The notes below the pieces were generated by a model. It worked only from the letters and a program-made list of their open reading frames with translations. It was not told where the DNA came from and made no database searches. Positions 44,246 through 53,641 of a DNA stretch of 64,000 nucleotides are shown in pieces; the stretch's first letter is position 1, and each line of letters starts with the position of its first letter. Where the stretch lies: positions 4,969,001 to 5,033,000 of the forward strand of contig NZ_CP023777.1 of assembly GCF_002557795.1 (NCBI RefSeq). The letters run 5' to 3'. The stretch is from Chitinophaga caeni (GTDB lineage Bacteria > Bacteroidota > Bacteroidia > Chitinophagales > Chitinophagaceae). Position numbers and translations under genes: made by a program.

Positions 44246-45277
44246 TTAAAATAATTTCTTTTTCAAAACGAAGCGTTTCACAAAACTTACCCTGAAGTTC
44301 CCGGTACCGAAAGCCTGGTAAGTTCGATCAATCGGTGATTCACTGCGGGTTTTCATATCCACATAATGTATGCCTGCAAAATACTTGCTGGAGTTATAAC
44401 CGGCAGCAATCCTCAAGGTAGTATTCAACTGCCAACCGGTTTCTTGGTTGGTACGATCGGTATCCAGGTAATATAAAGTCGTATGATTAATTCCCACGGC
44501 GCCTGAAAGTGAAGCCATCACGAAAAAATGACTGCGTATCACGTAAGTATAAGCATAGCCGCCATTAACGGCCAAGCTAATTACGTTGGTTTTATGGTAA
44601 TCATCATAATCAAAGAAATCTTTATTCTTGATATCCCTCGGCACCAGGGCGGAATCGCCCTTCATCTTGTAACTGAATATATCTCCGCCCAATAAAAAGG
44701 AACCGGCGCTTTTCTTCTGGTATTCGTTCTGTAAGTAAGCCGCCCGGTAAGAAAACTTCTGGTGATTGAAAATATAATGCGCACTAACGCCCAGGTCAAC
44801 ATTATACATATCCGGTCGCTGCGGGAAACGCCCGCTAGCTTGATAGTTTTCCAGGGTATTAATGGGATTCGCCAGGTAATACCCTTTGTAATATTGCCCG
44901 TAAAAATCGATTACGATCTTCCGTAAATAAATATGGCTCTGCAAATCGAGATACTTGGTTTTGCCATATTTCTCATCATCATTATTAATAAATGGCAAAT
45001 TAAACCCGAAGTTGATACCTAGAAATTTATAATTGAAACCGAAACCAACGTTGAAATTGCTATTCGGCTTATATAAAACTTTTTCTTTCTGTTGATGATC
45101 CACCAGGTCGAAATGGGTATACTTTCTCGAACCGTACAAACGTACGGTCAGGTCCTTGGAATGATCCTCGATATAATTGGAATCAAGCGGGGGATTCAGC
45201 CAACTAATATCCACTTGCCCGAAGGATACCTGCCGGCAGATTAAAATCAGTAAAACAGTTGTAAGGTATTTGCGCAT
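44246..45277 (-). CDS. DUF4421 family exported protein
   Basis: A 343-aa protein: signal peptide RKYLTTVLLILICRQVSFGQ, then a beta-barrel-like chain with SNFNVGFGFNYKFLGINFGFNLPF, LDLQSHIYLRKIVIDFYGQYYKGYYL and a C-terminal GNFRVSFVKRFVLKKKLF. This pattern and the opening YIEDHSKDLTVRLYGSRKYTHFDL match DUF4421, a Bacteroidota family of probable outer-membrane proteins with unknown role. The ATG at 45277 is chosen over a TTG four codons upstream. It is 30 bp after the phosphodiesterase gene on the same strand. Confidence 0.86.
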   Translation of the reverse strand: MRKYLTTVLLILICRQVSFGQVDISWLNPPLDSNYIEDHSKDLTVRLYGSRKYTHFDLVDHQQKEKVLYKPNSNFNVGFGFNYKFLGINFGFNLPFINNDDEKYGKTKYLDLQSHIYLRKIVIDFYGQYYKGYYLANPINTLENYQASGRFPQRPDMYNVDLGVSAHYIFNHQKFSYRAAYLQNEYQKKSAGSFLLGGDIFSYKMKGDSALVPRDIKNKDFFDYDDYHKTNVISLAVNGGYAYTYVIRSHFFVMASLSGAVGINHTTLYYLDTDRTNQETGWQLNTTLRIAAGYNSSKYFAGIHYVDMKTRSESPIDRTYQAFGTGNFRVSFVKRFVLKKKLF

Positions 45278-45306
45278 GCGTTCTAACAATTATCCACGGC
45301 TCCTGG

Positions 45307-45798
45307 TTAACCGGGAAGCTCGATGACTTCTAAATTCTTTATGGTACCACCTTCCAGCTCAAAACGAATCAAGGTCTTTACTTTGTGCCAACCTTGTTTT
45401 CCGCATGCTCCCGGATTGATATGTAACAACTTTAACGCGGGGTCATTCATGACTTTTAAAATATGCGAATGACCGCAAATAAATAATTTCGGAGGATTTT
45501 GACGTATTTCGGAACGGATCGCCGGGGAATATTTTCCCGGGTAGCCCCCTATATGCGTTATCCAAACATCCACACCTTCCAGCTCGAACCTTAAATTTTC
45601 AGGGTACCGGACTCTCAAATCGGCACCGTCAATATTCCCGGTTACTGCTCTCAATGGTTTTAGCGCTTCCAGTTCGTCTGCTAAGGCCACATTCCCGATA
45701 TCCCCGGCATGCCAGATCTCATCAACATTTTTAAAATATTCTTTGACCGATGGATGTAAATATCCATGGGTATCCGACATTAAACCAATTTTTTTCAT
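45307..45798 (-). CDS. YfcE/MJ0936-type metallophosphoesterase
   Basis: A 163-aa cytosolic phosphodiesterase. Metal-binding motifs are intact: SDTHGY (D-x-H), HAGDIGN (GD), TGNID (GN(H/D)), HIGGYPGKY, and CGHSHILK (GH-x-H). The start is set at the ATG at 45798 (MKKIGLMSDTHG); the frame is open nine codons more with a TTG. Family members hydrolyse small phosphodiesters; the natural substrate is unknown. It precedes the DUF4421 gene by 30 bp. Confidence 0.94.
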   Translation of the reverse strand: MKKIGLMSDTHGYLHPSVKEYFKNVDEIWHAGDIGNVALADELEALKPLRAVTGNIDGADLRVRYPENLRFELEGVDVWITHIGGYPGKYSPAIRSEIRQNPPKLFICGHSHILKVMNDPALKLLHINPGACGKQGWHKVKTLIRFELEGGTIKNLEVIELPG

Positions 45799-45868
45799 GC
45801 TCCCTGGAAAATTCGACGTCTGCAAGTTTACAGTTTTTTATGATTCGTTGCACCAATTCATAAAAAAA

Positions 45869-45901
45869 CAACCGCAGCTTTAAGGCGGCGGTTGAGAAAT
45901 A
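45869..45901 (-). terminator. Terminator of the hut operon
   Basis: CAACCGCaGC, loop TTTAAG, GCgGCGGTTG. On the minus strand the stem is followed by T7, about 40 bp beyond the hutG stop codon. Confidence 0.92.
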
Positions 45902-45936
45902 CTGATTATTTAAAAGGCTGAAATCGCGATTGAAAA

Positions 45937-46926
45937 TTATTTTAAGACCTGTTGCATGACTTCAAATACCAATGATGCCGCCAACTTAGCAGTTCTAGAA
46001 TCAATATCGAAAGCGGGATTCAGCTCCGCGATATCGAATGATACAACTTTACCCGATCGCAATACTTGCCGCAAAGCTGCAAGGAAAACCTGGTCCGGTA
46101 AGATCCCGTTAAATGCCGTAGCGCTTACCCCCGGGGCAAATGCGGCTGCAAAAACATCCAGGCAAATAGTGAGGTAAACGTGTCTCCGGGAATCAATAAA
46201 TTCCCCGATGGATTGAATTAGTTTGTTTTGCCCATCAAGATGAAAATCACTTCCCGGTATATAGCTTGCGCCAAAAGCAGCGGCTGTATCAAATAATAAT
46301 TTCGTGTTGCTGTTTTCCTGGATACCCAAGGCTAAGTAATGAAATGCTTTCCCCGCAGCCCTCGCTTCCTCCGCCAATTGGTAAAACCCGGTCCCGGAAC
46401 TGGGGCCTTCCACTCCCGGTTGACGGATATCGAAATGCGCATCGAAATTAATCGCCGCCCAATTATCTCCAACCGACTTTGATTGCTTGATACCGGATAC
46501 GTTTGCATAAGTAACCTCGTGCCCGCCACCCAATACTAGTGGAAAATAGCCCAGATCGAGAATTGCACTTACTAGTTCCGCAAGGGCAGCTTGTGCAGCT
46601 TCGAGGTTCTGATCATCACAAACAATATCCCCGATATCAAAGACTGCGGAACTGGTATCAAAATGAACCGGAAAATTCGCACACGCCTTTCTCAAAGCGG
46701 TAGGCCCGGCAACTGCGCCCGTTCTTCCCTTGTTTCTGCGCACGCCTTCATCACTCGCGAAACCTAGTATTACCGCAGCTTTTTCTCCTTCTTTTAATGC
46801 CGGCAAAGCCATTTTATCCAGGTCCAAACATTTAACTACCTGGTGCCAACGCCATGCCGAAGGATCATCGCCATCATTTCTTCCTCGCCAAATATGCGGG
46901 TTCGCGGGATAATAATACTGATTCAT
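45937..46926 (-). CDS. hutG: Formimidoylglutamase (HutG)
   Basis: Final step of histidine degradation: hydrolyses N-formimidoyl-L-glutamate to glutamate and formamide. A 329-aa member of the arginase/ureohydrolase fold. Manganese-site motifs are GGGHE, NFDAHFDIR and TICLDVFAAAFAPGVSA (in place of the usual SxDxDxxDP, as in Bacteroidota HutG), with SFDIAELNP near the end. It lies 15 bp after hutI in the operon, and the direct hydrolysis route is supported by the absence of hutF. Very likely correct. Confidence 0.93.
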   Translation of the reverse strand: MNQYYYPANPHIWRGRNDGDDPSAWRWHQVVKCLDLDKMALPALKEGEKAAVILGFASDEGVRRNKGRTGAVAGPTALRKACANFPVHFDTSSAVFDIGDIVCDDQNLEAAQAALAELVSAILDLGYFPLVLGGGHEVTYANVSGIKQSKSVGDNWAAINFDAHFDIRQPGVEGPSSGTGFYQLAEEARAAGKAFHYLALGIQENSNTKLLFDTAAAFGASYIPGSDFHLDGQNKLIQSIGEFIDSRRHVYLTICLDVFAAAFAPGVSATAFNGILPDQVFLAALRQVLRSGKVVSFDIAELNPAFDIDSRTAKLAASLVFEVMQQVLK

Positions 46927-46941
46927 GTTGATGCTATTTAT

Positions 46942-48171
46942 CTAAGTATGAACTAATCGGCCTTGTTTCCAAACCTTGCAGGGTTTCATTTTACCTTGGT
47001 AATATAAAATATCGCGGTAATCGCTACAGGGATAAGCCTGCATATCGGCATCCATGCCGATATCCAAAGTTCCAACTTGCCGCAAACTTAATGCCATAGC
47101 TGCCCGGGTTGTCAAGCCGGAGAAAACTTCCGCTGTAGATAATTTCTCTGCCGCACTCATCACTGCTGCTTGCAGCAACAAATCACCCATCGGTGCAGAA
47201 CCGGGATTCCAATCGCTCGCGATTGCCAAGCAGGCGCCGGCATCCAATAGTTTCCTTGCCGGGGCATACGGCATACCTAAACCTAAAGAAGCGCCGGGCA
47301 AAACGGTTGCAACGGTATTAGATGCAGCCAACAGTGCAATTTCTTCCTCCCTGCTAGCTTCAAGGTGATCGGCAGAAACCGCCCCCACCTCAACTGCAAC
47401 CTTTGAGCCCCCGGCGGTAAATTGATCCGCGTGCACCGTTAGATCAAAACCCCTCGATTTTAATTGTTGTAAAAATGGCAAGGCCACCGTTGTATCAAAT
47501 GCCGTGTCCTCTATAAAAATATCGAATCGTTGCGCCCATTGCTTTCCGGCTATTTGCGGAACAAGCTCCTGCAACACCCAATCCAAATACGCTCCTGCCT
47601 CGCCTTCATAATCCCTGGGTTTCATATGAGCGGCCAGGCATGTGGGAATCAATGTCGCTACCGTAAGATCATTTGCTTGCGCAATGGCTTCCAACATTTT
47701 TAATTCATCCCGCCCGCTTAAACCGTAACCGCTTTTTACTTCGATCGTTGTTACACCTTCCGTAAGATGGCGGTTAGCTCTTTCCACGGTCAGTTCCACC
47801 AAACGGTCTAGGCTGGCGGCACGGGTCTTGGTAACCGAATCCCATATGCCCCCACCCGCGCGGGCTATTTCCAAGTACGACTTTCCGGCTATCCGCATAG
47901 CATAATCGCGGCTACGCGAACCATCAAAGCAAATATGCGTATGGGCATCGATAAATCCCGGCAACAAGACACGATCATCTTCTATGAATTGCAGTTCGGC
48001 CGCGGGGTATAATTCTTTTAACCTTTTGAACGGGCCAACTGCGACCAAACGCTTTCCATCCACTACCACCCCGGCATTTTCAATAACCTGTAAAGCTTCA
48101 TCGGGAATAGCGCCCTTTGCCGGTAAGCCGGTCAAGGGCAAAACTTGTTTGAATGGGCCGATTAATAACAT
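46942..48171 (-). CDS. hutI: Imidazolonepropionase (HutI)
   Basis: Hydrolyses 4-imidazolone-5-propanoate to N-formimidoyl-L-glutamate. 409 aa, amidohydrolase fold. Metal ligands are visible in GFIDAHTHICFDGSR, TVHADQFTAGGSKVA and ASDWNPGSAPM; other family motifs are EVKSGYGLSGRDELKMLEAI and ADHLEASREEEIALLA. A weak inverted repeat in the 46-bp gap before hutU/hutI may serve as a processing or attenuation site. Start and length fit the family. Confidence 0.97.
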   Translation of the reverse strand: MLLIGPFKQVLPLTGLPAKGAIPDEALQVIENAGVVVDGKRLVAVGPFKRLKELYPAAELQFIEDDRVLLPGFIDAHTHICFDGSRSRDYAMRIAGKSYLEIARAGGGIWDSVTKTRAASLDRLVELTVERANRHLTEGVTTIEVKSGYGLSGRDELKMLEAIAQANDLTVATLIPTCLAAHMKPRDYEGEAGAYLDWVLQELVPQIAGKQWAQRFDIFIEDTAFDTTVALPFLQQLKSRGFDLTVHADQFTAGGSKVAVEVGAVSADHLEASREEEIALLAASNTVATVLPGASLGLGMPYAPARKLLDAGACLAIASDWNPGSAPMGDLLLQAAVMSAAEKLSTAEVFSGLTTRAAMALSLRQVGTLDIGMDADMQAYPCSDYRDILYYQGKMKPCKVWKQGRLVHT

Positions 48172-48217
48172 GGAACATCTGATTTATGGCCTTCCCTTTA
48201 AGGGGAAGACCAGTGAA

Positions 48218-49888
48218 TTATATTGTTAAACCGAAATCATCCCGGTATTCTAGCGCTTTCTCATAACCGGCATCTGCATGACGGAAAATCCCCATCGCGG
48301 GATCATTGAATAACACGCGGGATAAACAGGCAGCCGCACGATCAGTACCATCAGCCAATACCACCATGCCGGCATGTTGAGAATAACCCATACCTACGCC
48401 ACCACCATGATGGAAGGAAACCCAGGTCGCTCCCCCGGCAGTATTACTCATCAGGTTTAATAAAGTCCAATCGGAAACAGCATCGGATCCATCTTTCATG
48501 GCTTCAGTTTCACGGTTAGGAGAAGCTACCGAACCGCAATCCAAGTGATCCCTGCCGATAACGATAGGCGCTTTCACTTTGCCGCTCTTCACGAGATCAT
48601 TAAAGATGAGGCCGGCTTTTTCTCTTTCACCCATACCTAACCAGCAGATGCGTGCAGGCAAACCTTGGAAAGCAACTTTTTCCTGCGCTTTCTTTAACCA
48701 GTTATGCAACGCCGCATTTCCGGGGAATGCTTCCATTAGCGCGCGGTCGGTCGTGTATATATCTTCCGGGTCACCCGAAAGCGCCACCCACCTGAATGGC
48801 CCTTTACCTTCGCAGAAAAGCGGGCGGATATAAGCCGGCGTAAAACCGGGGAAGTCAAATGCGTTAGCTTCGCCGCCTTCCTTGGCAAATTCACGCAGGT
48901 TATTCCCGTAATCGAAAGTTACGGCGCCTTGCTTTTGCAAATCCAACATCAAGCTTACATGGCGGGCCATGCTTTTCAATGAACGTTGTTTATAAGCAGC
49001 AGGGTCGGACTTTCTCAGGGCGGCAGCTTCTTCTAAGCTCAACCCGTTCGGAACATAGCCGTTAATCGGATCATGTGCCGATGTTTGATCTGTCAAGATA
49101 TCGGGAACAATACCATCGCGGATCAGTTTTTCAAGCATATCCCCGGCATCGCTCACCAGGCCTACGGAGATCGCTTCCCCTTTTTCCTTGGCTTCCATTA
49201 CCCATTTGATGGCTTCCTCGTACGAGTAAGTCATCTTATCGATATATTTCGTGTCTATTCTTTTTTGGATACGTGCCGGGTCAACATCCGCACCTAGGAA
49301 GGTAGCGCCGGCCATTGTTGCAGCCAGCGGCTGCGCTCCACCCATGCCGCCGATACCGGCAGTCACTAATAATTTACCGGAAAGATCCCCGTTAAAATGT
49401 TGCCGGCCGCATTCTACAAAAGTTTCATAAGTTCCCTGCAAAATTCCTTGCGTACCGATATAAATCCAGCTTCCGGCAGTCATCTGTCCATACATCATTA
49501 AACCTCTCGCCCGGAGTTCGTTAAAATGTTCCCAGGTGGCCCATTTCGGAACGAGGTTACTATTCGCTAATAACACCCTCGGCGCTTGCGGATGTGTCCT
49601 GACCAAACCTACCGGCTTACCTGATTGCACTAATAATGAATGGTCTTCATCTAAAGTTAACAAGGTCTCGATGATTTTTTGCAAGGCTTCGCGGTTACGG
49701 GCTGCTTGGCCTATGCCGCCATATACCACCAATTCATCGGGATTTTCGGCCACTTCTGCATCGAGGTTATTCAATAACATGCGCAGCGGCGCTTCCGTTT
49801 GCCAAGATTTGGCATTCAACTGCGCACCACGGGGCGCTTTATAATGCGGGTGAGCCGCGTATTCTTTAAGAAAGTTGGAACTGTTCAT
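48218..49888 (-). CDS. hutU: Urocanate hydratase (HutU)
   Basis: Converts urocanate to imidazolonepropionate using a tightly bound NAD+. 556 aa, typical length. Family blocks are readable: [52 protein letters not shown], then [33 protein letters not shown] and the C-terminal [15 protein letters not shown]. It overlaps the upstream hutH gene by 23 bp (its start codon lies inside hutH), so translation is coupled. Certain call. Confidence 0.98.
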   Translation of the reverse strand: MNSSNFLKEYAAHPHYKAPRGAQLNAKSWQTEAPLRMLLNNLDAEVAENPDELVVYGGIGQAARNREALQKIIETLLTLDEDHSLLVQSGKPVGLVRTHPQAPRVLLANSNLVPKWATWEHFNELRARGLMMYGQMTAGSWIYIGTQGILQGTYETFVECGRQHFNGDLSGKLLVTAGIGGMGGAQPLAATMAGATFLGADVDPARIQKRIDTKYIDKMTYSYEEAIKWVMEAKEKGEAISVGLVSDAGDMLEKLIRDGIVPDILTDQTSAHDPINGYVPNGLSLEEAAALRKSDPAAYKQRSLKSMARHVSLMLDLQKQGAVTFDYGNNLREFAKEGGEANAFDFPGFTPAYIRPLFCEGKGPFRWVALSGDPEDIYTTDRALMEAFPGNAALHNWLKKAQEKVAFQGLPARICWLGMGEREKAGLIFNDLVKSGKVKAPIVIGRDHLDCGSVASPNRETEAMKDGSDAVSDWTLLNLMSNTAGGATWVSFHHGGGVGMGYSQHAGMVVLADGTDRAAACLSRVLFNDPAMGIFRHADAGYEKALEYRDDFGLTI

Positions 49889-51434
49889 ATAAAATATCGT
49901 TTAAAGGAATTTGTAATTGTGCGGCGGCATCATTGCCCGCCTTAACAAAAGAACCATCGGCAATAATTGCTTGCAAAGCTTCTATGTCGTAAGCGAAGAT
50001 GCGATCATCATCTGCAAAGCTGACCTTGGAACGGGTGTATTGATGTAAAGCTTCCAGGACGGGTGTTGTTTTTAACGGCCTGCGGAAATCTATTGCCTGC
50101 GCCGCATATAACAACTCTATTGCCAAGATGTATTCCAAGTTGGAAATCACCTGGTTTAACTTGCGGCCACTGATGGAACCCATCGAAACGTGATCTTCTT
50201 GTCCAAGGGATGTTGGAACGCTATCTGCGCTCGCGGGAAAACAGAGGGTCTTATTTTCTGTTACCAAGGCTGCCGTGGTGTATTGCGGGATCATGAAACC
50301 GCTGTTCAAACCGGCATCACCCGTTAACAACTTGGGTAAGCCGAACCTTCCTTCGATCATCATGTAACTCCTGCGATCAGAAATATTACCTACTTCCGCT
50401 GCCGCTACCGTCGCATAATCCAATGGTAGCGCCATCGGTTGACCGTGGAAATTCCCCCCGCTGATCGTATCTACTGCTGAGAAGATGATGGGATTATCTG
50501 TTACGGAGTTCAACTCAATTTCCGTAAGATCTTTCAGATGCAACCAAGCGGTGCGGGAAGCTCCATGTACTTGCGGCATACATCTTAAAGAATAAGGATC
50601 TTGCACACGGCCACAATCCACATGGGAATACATGATCTCGGAACCCGTCAGCAAGGTGTTTAACCTGTGCGCCACTAATTGATTCCCCGGGAAAGGACGG
50701 ATTTGATGTAAACGGGGATCGAAAGGTTTATTAGTACCCATCAATGCTTCGAGGGACATACCGCCGATCAAGTCGGCAGCTTCGAGGGCATTATGCAAGC
50801 GGGATACGGCTTTTACTGCAAAAGCAAGTATAAACTGCGTACCGTTAATCAAGGCCAGCCCTTCTTTCGGGCCTAAAGCGATAGGTTCTAATCCTTCCGC
50901 TTGTAACATTTCCGCAGCTGCCCGTTTCCCGCCTTTATAATAAACATGCCCTAGACCAATCAATGGTAAAAACAGGTGCGACAAGGGCGCCAAGTCGCCG
51001 GAAGCCCCAACAGAACCCTTCTCCGGCACCAGTGGAATAACATCATTGTCGATATGCCACATGATTCGTTCCAAGGTCTTTGGATTGATACCAGAATATC
51101 CTTGCGCCAAGGCATGGACCTTGGTAATCATCATCAACTTGGCCACTTCGCCCGGGATGGGATCGCCAACCCCAACACTGTGACTTTGGAGGATGTTGTA
51201 CTGTAATTTCTTCGTATCCTCCCCGGAGATACTGGTATCGCATAACGGCCCGAAACCTGTATTTATACCGTAAACCGTTGTGTTATGTTGAACGATCTCC
51301 TGCACGTAAGCGTAGCTGGTTTCAACACGCTCTATGGCTTCCGGGCATAATATCCCCTTCACCTGGCCATTAGCAATCGCAATAGCCTTATGTACACTAA
51401 GGGTATCGATGCCATATTTAAAAGATTGCATCAT
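49866..51434 (-). CDS. hutH: Histidine ammonia-lyase (HutH)
   Basis: Deaminates L-histidine to urocanate, the entry step of the pathway. 522 aa. The MIO prosthetic group forms from Ala-Ser-Gly in [14 protein letters not shown]. Other family segments are [48 protein letters not shown] and NGTDNPI-like [10 protein letters not shown]. It is the first structural gene, 11 bp after the MarR regulator stop and overlapping hutU. Certain call. Confidence 0.98.
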   Translation of the reverse strand: MMQSFKYGIDTLSVHKAIAIANGQVKGILCPEAIERVETSYAYVQEIVQHNTTVYGINTGFGPLCDTSISGEDTKKLQYNILQSHSVGVGDPIPGEVAKLMMITKVHALAQGYSGINPKTLERIMWHIDNDVIPLVPEKGSVGASGDLAPLSHLFLPLIGLGHVYYKGGKRAAAEMLQAEGLEPIALGPKEGLALINGTQFILAFAVKAVSRLHNALEAADLIGGMSLEALMGTNKPFDPRLHQIRPFPGNQLVAHRLNTLLTGSEIMYSHVDCGRVQDPYSLRCMPQVHGASRTAWLHLKDLTEIELNSVTDNPIIFSAVDTISGGNFHGQPMALPLDYATVAAAEVGNISDRRSYMMIEGRFGLPKLLTGDAGLNSGFMIPQYTTAALVTENKTLCFPASADSVPTSLGQEDHVSMGSISGRKLNQVISNLEYILAIELLYAAQAIDFRRPLKTTPVLEALHQYTRSKVSFADDDRIFAYDIEALQAIIADGSFVKAGNDAAAQLQIPLNDILYEQFQLS

Positions 51435-51445
51435 TGTAAAATGAT

Positions 51446-51961
51446 TTAACAGTTGTTTTGTTGTATGATATTAGTTGAATGATCGAGTTCTTTCCGGATC
51501 CTCTCTGACAGCGGCACTCCTTGCACAGATTGTTCAATAGCGGAGATGGACTCCAAAATCCTGCGGCTTTCTTCATGTTCGGTGGCCAATTGGCGCATGG
51601 CAATATCTATAGCCGACCAAACCGGTTGAATTGCGGCTAACAACGCTTCACCTTTCTTGGTTAACACAACCAATTGTCGCCTGCCGTCATCTTTACAGCG
51701 GCTGGTTTTCACGAAGCCCTTCTGCTTGAGGCTGGTAACAAGCTGGCTGATCGCAGAATGCGACACTTCCAGCTGCGTAGCCATATCCATTAAGGTAACC
51801 GGCTGCTTGGAAGAGAGAATGTAGAAAACGGGGAACCAACTGGCATCGAAAGCCAATCCTTCCTGTTCATAAACCTTATTAACTTCCGATAAGAAATATT
51901 CACTCAATCGCCTGAGCCTGCTGCCGAAAATCAAGTATCCTAATGAATGATAAAAACCCAT
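51446..51961 (-). CDS. MarR-family regulator, probable hut operon regulator
   Basis: A 171-aa winged-helix dimer. LSEYFLSEVNKVYEQEGLAFDASWFPVFYILS provides the dimer helices. The DNA-binding part is VTLMDMATQLEVSHSAISQLVTSLKQKGFVKTSRCKDDGRRQLVVLTKKGEALL. The gene precedes hutH by 11 bp and is in the same transcript, so it is most simply the pathway regulator, in place of HutC or HutP. Several Bacteroidota hut operons carry such a MarR gene. The ligand (histidine or urocanate) is inferred. Confidence 0.88.
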   Translation of the reverse strand: MGFYHSLGYLIFGSRLRRLSEYFLSEVNKVYEQEGLAFDASWFPVFYILSSKQPVTLMDMATQLEVSHSAISQLVTSLKQKGFVKTSRCKDDGRRQLVVLTKKGEALLAAIQPVWSAIDIAMRQLATEHEESRRILESISAIEQSVQGVPLSERIRKELDHSTNIIQQNNC

Positions 51962-52032
51962 GTGATAAAATTATATAAGCACTTATATATTTTAACAATA
52001 TTAGGGAATTTTAGGAAAAGTAGCAACAAAAA

Positions 52033-52059
52033 AAGGTAAGCCCACAGTGAGCTTACCTT
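52033..52059 (-). terminator. Terminator of the SET-domain gene
   Basis: AAGGTAAGC, nine-base loop, GCTTACCTT. On the minus strand it is followed by T-rich sequence (T7). It separates the SET gene from the hut operon. Confidence 0.85.
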
Positions 52060-52134
52060 AACCAGTTACCTATTTCTATACAAAAAGAAATATTATTATA
52101 TTTTGTATCCGACCCTATTAGAAGGGATCGTTTA

Positions 52135-52542
52135 CTACTTCTTGGCTTTAGTTTTACTTTTCTTTACATCGAACCAAACCGGGGATTGATCTTCCACATC
52201 ACCATGGTAATTGATGCACAATTCTTCACCCTTCTTAACTTCCCTACGGGTAATGATACTCATGGTTTCCTTCTCGAAATCCATCTCGTATTCACAATTA
52301 GGGTTGTAATCATGGTTGTAAACAGAACAATATCCCAGTGCAATACAGGAGCGGGTTTCCTTTTCACCCCATAAGAAGATATAATTATGAAGAAATGTTT
52401 TATCCACTTTATCCGTATCTTTTTTCGACAACACTAATACGGGCGATGTTTCTATCCTGGTGCCAGAAGGAATTATTTCCGTTGCAAAAACGCCTCTTCC
52501 TTTTCCTTTGATTTTCTTGATTTGCAAGTATGGTTTTATCAT
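52135..52542 (-). CDS. SET-domain protein, putative lysine methyltransferase
   Basis: A 135-aa SET-domain protein, transferring methyl from SAM to a lysine. The family motifs are KGRGVFATEIIPSGTRIETSPVLVL at the N-terminus, YNHDYNPNCEYEM (the NHxxxPNC-like SET core) and KKGEELCINYHGD near the end. The frame is open to 52572, but the ATG at 52542 (MIKPYLQIKKIKGKGRG) starts the conserved region. Bacterial SET proteins are sporadic, often acting on ribosomal proteins or translation factors; the target is unknown. The C-terminus is lysine-rich. Confidence 0.86.
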   Translation of the reverse strand: MIKPYLQIKKIKGKGRGVFATEIIPSGTRIETSPVLVLSKKDTDKVDKTFLHNYIFLWGEKETRSCIALGYCSVYNHDYNPNCEYEMDFEKETMSIITRREVKKGEELCINYHGDVEDQSPVWFDVKKSKTKAKK

Positions 52543-52644
52543 ATTGTTCTTTAATGATTCGTAAAATAACATTAAACCAGTTAGTTATCAAAATTTAAGC
52601 TGAATTTGTTAGTAAACACCCCCGTAATTATTCCGGGATAACTC

Positions 52645-52652
52645 TATTTTTG
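52645..52652 (+). promoter_or_regulatory. Possible -7 element of the bestrophin gene
   Basis: TATTTTTG matches TAnnTTTG 17 bp upstream of the ATG. No -33 element is seen at the ideal distance, so this is tentative. Confidence 0.3.
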
Positions 52653-52668
52653 CCGAAAATTCCTCATC

Positions 52669-53544
52669 ATGGTTAATTATAACCCGAAAGATTGGTTTAC
52701 GTTCATTTTTAGGATTCATAAATCTGATACCATCGAGAAGTTATGGCCAATGTTGATTTCCATGGCTATTTACTCGGGAATCATTTCTTACCTGGAACTG
52801 GAAGTATGGCAGTTGAGCGGCAAAGGCGGATTGAGCAACTTATCGTCCATGCACGGTTTACTCGGCTTCGTGATATCATTGTTATTGGTATTCCGTACTA
52901 ATACCGCTTATGACAGGTGGTGGGAAGGCCGCAAGCAATGGGGAGCATTGGTCAACGATTGCCGCAACTTAGCGATTAAACTCCATGCTATTTTACCGCC
53001 CGGCAATCCCGCTAGGGAATTTTTCAGAACCATGATTCCCAATTATGCCTTTGCCTTGAAAAATCACTTGAGGAATATATACCACCCGGCAGACCTGGAA
53101 GAGGCCCATGATTTTGAACCAACCGCGGTTTCGCACGATATCCATGTCCCCAATCATCTCGCCGCCAAAATGTTGCAGGAAGTACATACGCTTTACCGCC
53201 AAAACATTATTTCAGGCGACCAGTTAATTACCCTTAATAATGATCTAAACACCCTAACCAACGTTTGCGGCGCCTGCGAACGGATCAAGAACACCCCGAT
53301 CCCGTATTCGTATAGCGCTTTCATTAAAAAATTCATATTCATCTACGTGATGACATTACCTTTTGGTTATGTATTCAGCGTCGGGTATTATATTATTCCA
53401 ATGTCTGTTTTCATATTCTATGTACTTGCAAGTTTAGAACTGATAGCTGAAGAAATAGAAGACCCTTTCGGCAGGGATGCGAACGACTTACCAACTGAAA
53501 CTATCAGTAAAAATATCAGGAAACATGTAGGTGAAATTTTATAG
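52669..53544 (+). CDS. Bestrophin-family ion channel (UPF0187)
   Basis: A 291-aa membrane protein. Four hydrophobic stretches are seen: MLISMAIYSGIISYLEL, LLGFVISLLLVFRTN, FIKKFIFIYVMTLPFGYVF and YIIPMSVFIFYVLASLELIAEE. The signature FRTNTAYDRWWEGRKQWGALVNDCRNLA and the terminal EEIEDPFGRDANDLP are those of bacterial bestrophin homologues, which are pentameric channels. Eukaryotic bestrophins conduct anions; a bacterial homologue has been found to pass cations, so selectivity is not predicted. It is not in an operon with mgtE (97-bp gap). Confidence 0.92.
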   Translation: MVNYNPKDWFTFIFRIHKSDTIEKLWPMLISMAIYSGIISYLELEVWQLSGKGGLSNLSSMHGLLGFVISLLLVFRTNTAYDRWWEGRKQWGALVNDCRNLAIKLHAILPPGNPAREFFRTMIPNYAFALKNHLRNIYHPADLEEAHDFEPTAVSHDIHVPNHLAAKMLQEVHTLYRQNIISGDQLITLNNDLNTLTNVCGACERIKNTPIPYSYSAFIKKFIFIYVMTLPFGYVFSVGYYIIPMSVFIFYVLASLELIAEEIEDPFGRDANDLPTETISKNIRKHVGEIL

Positions 53545-53641
53545 TATTTAGTCAACATTGCATCGATCCAGCCTGTTAGTTGTGTTGATAATGACTGCAT
53601 TTTAGACTTTTGTTCTTATTTTCGCCCACAGGAGAAGGTTT

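Noticed and set aside
43650..44249. Repeated 90-108-aa frames in the satellite
   Set aside because: They recur only because the 259-bp unit repeats. The period is not a multiple of three, and no family is recognisable.
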